NCBI RefSeq assembly: GCF_049195245.1
Contig: NZ_JBMIRR010000021.1
Location: forward strand, 1-64,000
Length of the DNA: 64,000 nt
Direction: 5' to 3'
From: Arenimonas sp049195245
GTDB lineage: Bacteria > Pseudomonadota > Gammaproteobacteria > Xanthomonadales > Xanthomonadaceae
Part shown: piece by piece, positions 35,937 through 43,409 of the stretch
Layout: the number at the start of each line of letters is the position of its first letter
Position numbering within the stretch: the first letter of the stretch is position 1
Position numbers and translations under genes: made by a program
The notes under the pieces: generated by a model
Told to the model about the DNA's origin: nothing
Databases searched by the model: none
Seen by the model: only the letters and a program-made list of their open reading frames with translations

Positions 35937-36515
35937 TCAGCGCGAGCCGGCCCGGTGCGGGTACTGCGCGAAGATCTCGGCCACCGTGGCGTTGATCCGC
36001 TCCGCCCGCTGGCCGGGCTTCATGCGCGCGACCCGGCCCACGGCCATGCCCTCCCAGGCCAGCGCCTTGCGGCGGGCGTCGACCAGGTCGATGTTGAGCG
36101 TGCCTTCGGTGTAGTTGTTCACCGAGGTGCGCTCGGTCCAGTAGGGCGACGCGAAGTAGGCGTTGGCGCGGTAGCTGTAGTAAATGCTGTGGCGGATCTC
36201 GGGGATGCTGACCACGTCGGTGCGCTCGTTCATGTAGGCATTGATGTTGACCAGCAGGTCCGGCGTGCCTTCTTCATAGACGTAGCCGCGCGCCTCGAGT
36301 TCACGGCGAACGGCCGCCTTCATCAGGCCGCTGGCCGGGGTGGCGTAGCCGTCGGGCTCGATCGCCAGCGGCGAATAGAAGCCGAAGCTGCGATAGGCGC
36401 CGAAGTCGGCCTGCGGATCGGTGTCGGTGCTGATGACGGGGCGGCTGACGCAGCCGGCCAGCGTGACGGCCAGCAGCAACAGCAGGCAGCGAAGGGGGTG
36501 GTATGCGCGGCTCAT
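35937..36515 (-). CDS. DUF4136 lipoprotein, copy B
   Basis: A 192-residue paralogue of copy A. Its signal peptide ends in the lipobox LAGC (Cys22), followed by DFGAYRSFGFYSPLAI, RRELEARGYVYEEG, LVNINAYMNERTDVVS and the shared NYTEGTLNIDLVD block. The two genes lie head to tail with 138 bases between them and were probably formed by tandem duplication that included the promoter. It reads away from zwf. Function unknown; the conserved promoters suggest shared control rather than one operon. Confidence 0.85.
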   Translation of the reverse strand: MSRAYHPLRCLLLLLAVTLAGCVSRPVISTDTDPQADFGAYRSFGFYSPLAIEPDGYATPASGLMKAAVRRELEARGYVYEEGTPDLLVNINAYMNERTDVVSIPEIRHSIYYSYRANAYFASPYWTERTSVNNYTEGTLNIDLVDARRKALAWEGMAVGRVARMKPGQRAERINATVAEIFAQYPHRAGSR

Positions 36516-36539
36516 GGCCTGTCTCCCGGTAAGTACACC

Positions 36540-36575
36540 GACGCTAGCATGCCCCGCGCGAGGGGGATGAATGCC
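36540..36575 (-). promoter_or_regulatory. Conserved promoter-like module of DUF4136 copy B
   Basis: Minus strand: GGCATTCATCC, 12 variable bases, GCATGCTAGCGTC, 25 bases before the start codon. The second block is identical to that of copy A and the first differs at one base, while the spacer between them is unrelated. Confidence 0.6.
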
Positions 36576-36609
36576 CGGTGAGCCTGCGACCCCCCGGGCG
36601 ACAAGCGCG

Positions 36610-36623
36610 TGAAATCGTATGCA
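36610..36623 (+). promoter_or_regulatory. Candidate LacI-type operator before zwf (variant)
   Basis: TGAAATCGTATGCA differs at two central-left bases from the 14-mer TGAATACGTATGCA found three times in the starch locus. It lies 59 bases upstream of the zwf start; a possible -10 box TATGCT follows at 36650-36655. If functional, it ties glucose catabolism to the same regulator. Confidence 0.5.
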
Positions 36624-36681
36624 CGGACGGCAGGTGTGGGTTCGCAGCGTATGCTTGTTCAGTCACATCAAGGACTGCCCC

Positions 36682-38142
36682 ATGACCAAGCCATCGGCCT
36701 CGCTGCTGGTGCTGTTCGGCGCCACCGGCGACCTGGCCCAGCGCATGCTGCTGCCCTCCCTGTATGACCTGCAGCGCGACGGCATGCTGCCGGCCGACCT
36801 GCGCGTGCTGGGCACCTCGCGCAGCGCCCTGGACGACGCCGGCTTCCGCGAGCACGCCGCCGCCGCCATCCGGCGCCAGCGCCCCGGCGGCACCGACGAG
36901 GCGCCGCTGCGCGCCCTGCTCGAACGCCTCAGCTACTGCGCCGCCGACACCCAGCAGCCCGAGGCCATGGCCGCGCTGGCGGCCCAGGCCCAGGCGCTGC
37001 GCCGCGGCGACATGGTCAGCCACCTGTCCACCGCGCCACGCATGTACGGCCCGATCTGCGAAGCGCTGGGCCAGCAAGGCCTGGGCGGCCCCGGCAGCCG
37101 CGTGATGCTGGAGAAACCGCTGGGCCACGACCTGGCCAGCTCGATCGCGATCAACGATGCGGTCGCGCGCGTGTTCGACGAGGAGCGCGTGTTCCGGGTC
37201 GACCATTACCTGGGCAAGGAAGGCGTGCAGAACCTGCTGGCCCTGCGCTTCGGCAACGCGATGTTCGAGCCGCTGTGGAACGCGCGCCACATCCAGCAGG
37301 TGCAGATCACCGTGGCCGAGACCATGGGCGTGGAAGGCCGCGGCGACTACTACGACCACTCCGGCGCGACGCGCGACATGCTGCAGAACCATCTGCTGCA
37401 GCTGCTGTGCCTGACCGCGATGGAGCCGCCCTCGCAGTTCGACCCCAGCGCGGTACGCAACGAGAAGATCAAGGTGCTGCGCTCGCTGCGCGCCATCGAG
37501 GGCGCCGACGTCGCCAGCCACAGCGTGGCCGGCCAGTACACCGCCGGCGCCATCGACGGCCAGGCCGTGCCCGGCTACGGCCAGGACCTGGGCCGCGCCA
37601 GCCACACAGAAACCTTCGTGGCGCTGCGCGCGCACATCGACAACTGGCGCTGGTCGGGCGTGCCCTTCTACCTGCGCACCGGCAAGCGCATGGCCCGCCG
37701 CAGCACCGAGATCTACCTGCAGTTCCGCGCGGTGCCGCACGCCATCTTCGGCGCCAGCCAGGGCGCGGCCCAGCCCAATGCGCTGGTGATCCGCCTGCAG
37801 CCCGAGGAGCGCATCTCGCTGGAACTGATGAGCAAGACCCCGGGCCTGGACCGCGACGGCCTGAAGCTGTCGCCGGTGGCGCTGAACCTGGACCTCAACG
37901 ACGCCTTCGAGAACGTGCGGCGGCGCAGCGCCTACGAGCGCCTGTACCTGGACGCGCTGGAGGGCAACGGCACCCTGTTCGTGCGCCGCGACGAGACTGA
38001 AACCGCCTGGCAATGGGTGGATGGCATCCTCGGCGCCTGGCGCCAGCAAGGCCTGGCGCCGCGGCCCTATCCCGCCGGCACCTGGGGTCCGAGCCAGGCC
38101 GTCTCGCTTGCCGAGCGCTATGGCCACAGCTGGCGCGAATAG
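36682..38142 (+). CDS. zwf: Glucose-6-phosphate 1-dehydrogenase
   Basis: Oxidises glucose-6-phosphate to 6-phosphogluconolactone, feeding the Entner-Doudoroff and pentose phosphate routes. It is 486 residues. The coenzyme loop LFGATGDLAQR (12-22), EKPLGHDL and the active-site RVDHYLGKE are present. The start at 36682 (MTKPSAS) has AAGGA eight bases upstream; a longer in-frame start at 36619 is rejected because it would overlap promoter signals. First gene of zwf-pgl-edd-glk-eda. Confidence 0.97.
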   Translation: MTKPSASLLVLFGATGDLAQRMLLPSLYDLQRDGMLPADLRVLGTSRSALDDAGFREHAAAAIRRQRPGGTDEAPLRALLERLSYCAADTQQPEAMAALAAQAQALRRGDMVSHLSTAPRMYGPICEALGQQGLGGPGSRVMLEKPLGHDLASSIAINDAVARVFDEERVFRVDHYLGKEGVQNLLALRFGNAMFEPLWNARHIQQVQITVAETMGVEGRGDYYDHSGATRDMLQNHLLQLLCLTAMEPPSQFDPSAVRNEKIKVLRSLRAIEGADVASHSVAGQYTAGAIDGQAVPGYGQDLGRASHTETFVALRAHIDNWRWSGVPFYLRTGKRMARRSTEIYLQFRAVPHAIFGASQGAAQPNALVIRLQPEERISLELMSKTPGLDRDGLKLSPVALNLDLNDAFENVRRRSAYERLYLDALEGNGTLFVRRDETETAWQWVDGILGAWRQQGLAPRPYPAGTWGPSQAVSLAERYGHSWRE

Positions 38143-38151
38143 GACCCCGCC

Positions 38152-38856
38152 ATGCCCTGGACCCGCCTGGACCACCCCGATGCCGAGACGCTGGCCCAGG
38201 CCTGCGCGCAGTCCCTGGCCGACAGCACGCGCGACGCGATCCGCGCGCGCGGCCAGGCCCAGCTGGCCATCGCCGGCGGCCGTACACCGCTGGCGACCTT
38301 GCGACGCTGGGCGGAAACCAGTCCGGTGGATGCCCGGGTCGCGATCACGCTGACCGACGAGCGCTGGGTGCCGGCCGGCCATGCCGACAGCAACCTGGCG
38401 CGCCTGCAGGCCTGCTTCCCCGGCGACAGCGGCCCGCGCTGGCGCCCGCTGGTGCCGGCGGAGGCGGGCCCGGTGCCCAGCCTGGCCACCGCGCGCGACA
38501 CCCTGGCGCTGATGGCAGCGCCCTGGGACGTGGTGCTGCTGGGCATGGGCGAGGATGGCCACATCGCCTCGCTGTTCCCCACCGATCCGCAGCTGGCGGC
38601 GGCGATGGATCCGTCCAGCCTGGCCGATGCCGCCATCGCCCTGCCCCAGCCGCTCCCGCCCGAGGCCCCGCACGCGCGCATCACCCAGACCCTGCCGCGC
38701 CTGCTGCGCAGCCATCGCCGCCTGCTGCTGGTCACCGGCGGGAAAAAACGCGACCTTCTCGGCCAGGCGCAGCAGCGCCCCGATCCGCAGCGCTGGCCGG
38801 TGTCGGCGCTGCTGCACGCGCCCGGCCCGCCGGTCGAGATCCACTGGAGTCCCTGA
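38152..38856 (+). CDS. pgl: 6-phosphogluconolactonase
   Basis: Hydrolyses 6-phosphogluconolactone. It is 234 residues, of the NagB-like Pgl type. LAIAGGRTPLATLRRW, LTDERWVPAGHADSN and VVLLGMGEDGHIASLFP are diagnostic, and LVTGGKKRDLL lies near the C-terminus. It starts nine bases after zwf; its stop overlaps the edd start by one base (TGATG). Confidence 0.95.
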   Translation: MPWTRLDHPDAETLAQACAQSLADSTRDAIRARGQAQLAIAGGRTPLATLRRWAETSPVDARVAITLTDERWVPAGHADSNLARLQACFPGDSGPRWRPLVPAEAGPVPSLATARDTLALMAAPWDVVLLGMGEDGHIASLFPTDPQLAAAMDPSSLADAAIALPQPLPPEAPHARITQTLPRLLRSHRRLLLVTGGKKRDLLGQAQQRPDPQRWPVSALLHAPGPPVEIHWSP

Positions 38857-40676
38857 TGCCCCTGCACCCCGTCGTCGAACGCGTCACCGACCGCATCCGC
38901 CAGCGCAGCGCCGGCCCGCGCGCAGCCTACCTGGCCCGCATCGAGGCCGCGCGCGAACACGCGCCGGCCCGCGGCCGCCTGAGCTGCGGCAACCTGGCGC
39001 ACGGTTTCGCCGCGTCCGAGGACGACAAGCCGCGCCTGCGTGCCGGCCATGCGCCGAACCTGGGCATCGTCACTGCGTACAACGACATGCTGTCGGCGCA
39101 CCAGCCCTACCGCTTCTATCCCGAGCTGATCAAGATGGCCGCGCGCAATGCCGGCGGCACCGCCCAGGTCGCCGGCGGCGTGCCGGCGATGTGCGACGGT
39201 GTCACGCAGGGCCGGCCGGCGATGGAGCTGTCGCTGCAGTCGCGCGACGTGATCGCGATGGCCACGGCGGTGTCGCTGTCGCACGAAATGTTCGACGCCG
39301 CGCTGATGCTGGGCGTGTGCGACAAGATCGTGCCGGGCCTGCTGATCGGCGCGCTGTCCTTCGGCCACCTGCCCGCCATCTTCGTGCCGGCCGGACCCAT
39401 GCCCTCGGGCCTGCCCAATGCCGAGAAGGCGCGCGTGCGCCAGCTCTACGCCGACGGCAAGGCCACGCGCGACGAGCTGCTGGCGGCCGAGGCCGCGTCC
39501 TACCACTCGGCCGGCACCTGCACCTTCTACGGCACCGCCAACTCCAACCAGATGCTGCTGGAGATGATGGGTCTGCAGCTGCCGGGCAGTTCCTTCGTCA
39601 ACCCGAACACGCCCTTGCGCGACGCACTGACCGTGGCCGCGGCCGAGCGCGCCTGCGCCATCACCGGCCAGGGCGCGCACTACACGCCGATCGGCCGCAC
39701 GGTGGACGAGAAGGCCATCGTCAATGCGATGGTCGGGCTGGCGGCCACCGGCGGCTCCACCAACCACGCCATCCACCTGGTGGCGATCGCGCGCGCGGCC
39801 GGGCTGCTGATCAATTGGGACGACCTGGACGAACTGTCGCGCGCCACGCCGCTGCTGGCGCGCGTCTATCCCAATGGCCAGGCCGACGTGAACCACTTCA
39901 GCGCCGCCGGCGGCCTGCCCTGGACGATCCGCGAACTGCTGGCCGGCGGCCTGCTGCATCCCGACATCGCCTGCGTCGGCGGCGGCGACCTGCACGCGCA
40001 GGCGCAGGAGCCCTGGCTGGACGAAGGCCGGCTGCGCTGGCGCGACCCGCCCGCGCACAGTGGCGATGCCGCCGTGCTGCGGCCGCTGGCCAATCCCTTC
40101 GACTCCGAAGGCGGACTGCGCCGGCTCGAGGGCAACCTGGGCCGCGCCATCGTCAAGGTGTCGGCGGTGAAGCCTGAGCACCAGCGCATCGAGGCGCCGG
40201 CGAGGATCTTCGAATCCCAGGACGAAATGCTGGGCGCGTTCAAGGCCGGCCAGCTTACCGGCGACTTTGTCGCCGTGGTCCGCGGCCAGGGTCCGCGCGC
40301 CAACGGCATGCCCGAGTTGCACAAGCTCACGCCCACGCTGGGCCTGATGCAGGACCGCGGCCAGCGCGTGGCCCTGCTCACCGACGGCCGCATGTCCGGC
40401 GCCTCGGGCAAGGTGCTGGCGGCGATCCACGTGGTGCCCGAGGCCGTCTGCGGCGGCGGCATCGCCCGCCTGCGCGAGGGCGACACCGTGCGCATCGACA
40501 GCGAAGCCGGCGTGCTGCAGGCGCTGGTCGACACCGCCACCTGGGACGCGCGTGAACCGTTGCGACCCGACAGCACCGCCAGCCACCACGGCGTGGGCCG
40601 CGAGCTGTTCGGCCTGATGCGCGCCCACGCCAATTCGGCGGAAGAAGGCGGCAGCGCCTTGTTCACGGAGGGCTGA
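38856..40676 (+). CDS. edd: 6-phosphogluconate dehydratase
   Basis: Makes 2-keto-3-deoxy-6-phosphogluconate (KDPG) using a [4Fe-4S] cluster. It is 606 residues, of the IlvD/Edd family. The long N-terminal part (GIVTAYNDMLSAHQPY, GGVPAMCDGVTQG, GVCDKIVPG, SAGTCTFYGTANSNQ) separates it from IlvD, and LLTDGRMSGASGK marks the C-terminal domain. It is paralogous to ilvD in this window but clearly distinct. The start overlaps pgl by one base, and glk follows one base after the stop. Confidence 0.97.
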   Translation: MPLHPVVERVTDRIRQRSAGPRAAYLARIEAAREHAPARGRLSCGNLAHGFAASEDDKPRLRAGHAPNLGIVTAYNDMLSAHQPYRFYPELIKMAARNAGGTAQVAGGVPAMCDGVTQGRPAMELSLQSRDVIAMATAVSLSHEMFDAALMLGVCDKIVPGLLIGALSFGHLPAIFVPAGPMPSGLPNAEKARVRQLYADGKATRDELLAAEAASYHSAGTCTFYGTANSNQMLLEMMGLQLPGSSFVNPNTPLRDALTVAAAERACAITGQGAHYTPIGRTVDEKAIVNAMVGLAATGGSTNHAIHLVAIARAAGLLINWDDLDELSRATPLLARVYPNGQADVNHFSAAGGLPWTIRELLAGGLLHPDIACVGGGDLHAQAQEPWLDEGRLRWRDPPAHSGDAAVLRPLANPFDSEGGLRRLEGNLGRAIVKVSAVKPEHQRIEAPARIFESQDEMLGAFKAGQLTGDFVAVVRGQGPRANGMPELHKLTPTLGLMQDRGQRVALLTDGRMSGASGKVLAAIHVVPEAVCGGGIARLREGDTVRIDSEAGVLQALVDTATWDAREPLRPDSTASHHGVGRELFGLMRAHANSAEEGGSALFTEG

Positions 40677-40677
40677 G

Positions 40678-41664
40678 ATGAACCCGTCCATCCTGCACGG
40701 TGACCTGATCGCCGACATCGGCGGCACCAATGCGCGCTTTGCGATGACCGACCCGGCCGCGCCCGAGCCCGGCCTGTTCGAAGTGCACAACCTGCCCAAT
40801 GCGAACTTCGCCAGCCTGCAGCACGCGGCCGAACACTACCTCGCGCTCACCGGCGCGCGCCCGCGGCGCGCCGCCATCGCCGTGGCCTCGCCGGTGGCCG
40901 GCGATGAAATCCGCCTCACCAACCGCGCCTGGTCCTTCAGCCGCACCGAACTGCAGGCCAGCCTGGGCCTGGCGCAGCTGGAAATCATCAATGACTTCGG
41001 CGCGGTGGCCTGGGCGGTGCCCGAGCTGCAGGCGAAGGACCGCGTGATCCTGCACGGCACAGCCGATGCGCCGCTGCGTGGGCCGGTGTCGGTGCTCGGC
41101 CCGGGCACCGGCCTGGGCGTCGGCCTGCTGGTGGGCGAGCCGGGCGACTGGCGCGTGGTCGAGACCGAAGGCGGCCACGCCAGCCACGCGCCGCTGGGCG
41201 ACGAGGAGCTGGCGATCACGCGCTGGGTCAGCGCGCGGCATGGCCGCTGCTCGACCGAACGCCTGCTGTCGGGCACCGGCCTGTCCTACATCGATGCCGC
41301 GCTGTCGGGCGTGCCCGCAGGCAGCAGCGAGGCGCCGCTGCGCGACCCCGCGCAGATCGTCGATGCCGCGCTGGAAGGCCACGACCTGGTCGCGCGCCGC
41401 ACCCTGGCGCGTTTCTGCGCGATGCTCGGCAGCGTCGCCGGCGATACCGCGCTGATCCACGGCGCGCGCCTGGTGGTGATCGCCGGCGGCATCGTGCCGC
41501 GCTTCATTCCCTTCCTGCGCGCCAGCGCCTTCCGCGAGCGCTTCCTGGCCAAGGGCCGATTCGCCGCACACCTGGAAAACGTGCCGATCCACCTGGTCAC
41601 CCACGCCTCGCCCGGCCTGCTGGGTGCGGCCGTCGCGCTGCGCCACCGCGGGAGCGCGCCATGA
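40678..41664 (+). CDS. glk: Glucokinase
   Basis: ATP-dependent phosphorylation of cytosolic glucose. It is 328 residues, the Glk (ROK-independent) type. LIADIGGTNARFAM binds phosphate, IINDFGAVAWA supplies the catalytic Asp, SVLGPGTGLGVGLLV is the second phosphate loop, and ETEGGHASHAP contacts the sugar. This enzyme is what an amylase/alpha-glucosidase pathway that frees glucose inside the cell needs. It overlaps eda by four bases (ATGA). Confidence 0.95.
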   Translation: MNPSILHGDLIADIGGTNARFAMTDPAAPEPGLFEVHNLPNANFASLQHAAEHYLALTGARPRRAAIAVASPVAGDEIRLTNRAWSFSRTELQASLGLAQLEIINDFGAVAWAVPELQAKDRVILHGTADAPLRGPVSVLGPGTGLGVGLLVGEPGDWRVVETEGGHASHAPLGDEELAITRWVSARHGRCSTERLLSGTGLSYIDAALSGVPAGSSEAPLRDPAQIVDAALEGHDLVARRTLARFCAMLGSVAGDTALIHGARLVVIAGGIVPRFIPFLRASAFRERFLAKGRFAAHLENVPIHLVTHASPGLLGAAVALRHRGSAP

Positions 41665-42302
41665 GCGCCGCCCGGCTGGACCCGATCCTGGCGCGCGCGC
41701 CGGTGCTGCCCGTGCTGGCCTTCGACCGGCTGGAAGATGCCGTGCCCCTGGCCCGCACCCTGGTGGCCCATGGCCTGCCCGTGCTCGAGATCACCCTGCG
41801 CAGCGCGATCGCGCTGGAAGCGATCCGCCGCGTGATCAGCGAAGTCGAGGGCGCCGTGGTCGGCGCCGGCACGGTGCTCACGCGCGCGGACTACGCCGCG
41901 GTGACCGCCGCGGGCGCGGCCTTCGCCATTTCCCCGGGCGCGACGCCGGCCCTGTACGACGCCGCCGCCGACAGCGACGTGCCCTTCCTGCCGGGCGTGG
42001 CCACGGCCAGCGAACTGATGGCGGGGCTGGAGCGCGGACTGACGCGCTTCAAGCTGTTCCCGGCGGCCAGCGTCGGCGGCATCGCCCTGCTGCGCTCGTT
42101 CGCCGGACCCTTCCCGGGCGTGCGCTTCTGCCCCACCGGCGGCATCGACGCCGCCAGCGCCCCGGCCTACCTGGCCCTGGACAACGTGCTCACGGTCGGC
42201 GGGTCCTGGATGGCGCCGCCGGCCCGGGTGGCCGCGGGCGACTGGGACGGCATTGCCGCCCTGGCGCGGGCCTGCGCGGCCCTGCGCCCTTCACCGGGCT
42301 GA
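41661..42302 (+). CDS. eda: 2-dehydro-3-deoxyphosphogluconate (KDPG) aldolase
   Basis: Class I aldolase splitting KDPG to pyruvate and glyceraldehyde-3-phosphate. It is 213 residues. PVLEITLRS, VVGAGTVLT, ISPGATPAL, FLPGVATASE and the Schiff-base lysine in RFKLFPAA are intact. It ends the Entner-Doudoroff operon. The perfect palindrome at 42,304-42,317 starts inside the last codon region, and the lacI-type gene follows 69 bases later. Confidence 0.96.
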   Translation: MSAARLDPILARAPVLPVLAFDRLEDAVPLARTLVAHGLPVLEITLRSAIALEAIRRVISEVEGAVVGAGTVLTRADYAAVTAAGAAFAISPGATPALYDAAADSDVPFLPGVATASELMAGLERGLTRFKLFPAASVGGIALLRSFAGPFPGVRFCPTGGIDAASAPAYLALDNVLTVGGSWMAPPARVAAGDWDGIAALARACAALRPSPG

Positions 42303-42303
42303 A

Positions 42304-42317
42304 TTGTCCCGGGACAA
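42304..42317. promoter_or_regulatory. Perfect palindrome before the LacI-type gene
   Basis: TTGTCCCGGGACAA, a 14-base perfect palindrome with a central CG, lies 55 bases upstream of the regulator's start. LacI-family operators are typically palindromes centred on CG, so an autoregulatory site is plausible. It differs from the ATACGTAT-type sites of the starch locus. Confidence 0.45.
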
Positions 42318-42371
42318 GCCAAACGGGGGCGAATGGCGGCAGAATAGAGCAATGACTCCAGCCGCCGCCGC

Positions 42372-43409
42372 ATGAAGCCCAAGGTCACCTCGTTCGACAT
42401 CGCCTTCAAGGCCGGCGTGTCGCAGGCCACCGTGTCGCGGGCGCTGCGCGGCAGTCCCCTGGTCAGCCTGGAAACCCGACAGCGGGTGCAGGCCGTGGCC
42501 AAGGAGCTCAACTACAAGGTGGACAAGAACGCGTCCAGCCTGCGGCGCCAGCGCGCGTCCACCCTGGCCCTGCTGCTGTTCGAGGATCCCACCAGCGACG
42601 ACTCGCTGATCAATCCCTTCTTCCTCTCGATGCTGGCCTCGATCACGCGCGCCAGCGCGCGTCATGGCCACGACCTGCTGGTGTCGTTCCAGCAGATGTC
42701 CGACGACTGGCACGCCGAGTACCAGGACAGCCACCGCGCCGACGGCGTGATCCTGCTCGGCTACGGCGATTACCTGGCCTACCGCACTAAGCTCGAGCGC
42801 CTGGTCGAGGAAGGCACGCACTTCGTGCGCTGGGGTTCGGAAGTCGAGGACCAGCACGGCGTGTCCATCGGCTGCGACAACCGCCAGGGCGGGCGCATCG
42901 CCGCCGACCACCTGCTGTCGCTGGGCCGTCGCCGCATCGCCTACCTGGGCACGGCCACGCTTCAGTGCCCCGAGTTCCTGGACCGCTACCGCGGCTACGC
43001 CGACGCGCTGGCCGATGCCGGCCTGGCGCCTGACGATGCGCTGCGCGTGGACGCCAGCGATTCGACCGAGGAAGTGGGCCACAGCGCGATGCGCGCGCTG
43101 CTGGCGCGCGGCGCGCAGTTCGACGCCGTGTTCGCCGCCAGCGACCTGCTGGCCATCGGCGCCATGCGCGCGCTGGCCGAGGCCGGCAGGCAGGTCCCTG
43201 CCGACGTGTCGGTGGTGGGCTTCGACGACATCCCGATGGCCAGCTTCGCCAACCCGGCGCTGACCACCGTGATGCAGGACACGCGCCTGGCCGGGGAACG
43301 CCTGGTGGCCAGCGTGATCCGTCAGATCCGCGACGAGCCGGTCGGCAGCGAGATGCTGCCGACGCAATTGGTCATCCGTCGCTCGTGCGGCGCCTCGCCG
43401 AAGCCATGA
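42372..43409 (+). CDS. LacI-family transcriptional regulator
   Basis: A 345-residue repressor-type regulator. The N-terminal helix-turn-helix reads SFDIAFKAGVSQATVSRALRG, with the hinge helix near residues 50-60. The rest is a periplasmic-binding-protein-like sensor (GVILLGYGDY, GCDNRQGGRIAADHLLSLGRRRIAYLG, FAASDLLAIGAMRAL, VVGFDDIPMASFANPALTTV). It lies between the Entner-Doudoroff operon and the starch genes and is the only DNA-binding regulator in this part of the window. It is therefore the natural candidate to bind the repeated TGAATACGTATGCA sites; the ligand (maltose-type sugar or a sugar phosphate) is inferred. Its end overlaps the convergent amylase gene by 38 bases. Confidence 0.92.
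   Translation: MKPKVTSFDIAFKAGVSQATVSRALRGSPLVSLETRQRVQAVAKELNYKVDKNASSLRRQRASTLALLLFEDPTSDDSLINPFFLSMLASITRASARHGHDLLVSFQQMSDDWHAEYQDSHRADGVILLGYGDYLAYRTKLERLVEEGTHFVRWGSEVEDQHGVSIGCDNRQGGRIAADHLLSLGRRRIAYLGTATLQCPEFLDRYRGYADALADAGLAPDDALRVDASDSTEEVGHSAMRALLARGAQFDAVFAASDLLAIGAMRALAEAGRQVPADVSVVGFDDIPMASFANPALTTVMQDTRLAGERLVASVIRQIRDEPVGSEMLPTQLVIRRSCGASPKP

Noticed and set aside
36619..36681. Upstream in-frame start extending zwf by 21 residues
   Set aside because: The extension would cover promoter-like sequence and has no ribosome site; the ATG at 36682 has AAGGA and gives the normal N-terminus.
38118..40799. 893-codon open frame antisense to pgl and edd
   Set aside because: A shadow frame: no domain motifs, and the plus-strand genes carry complete catalytic motifs and overlapping starts.
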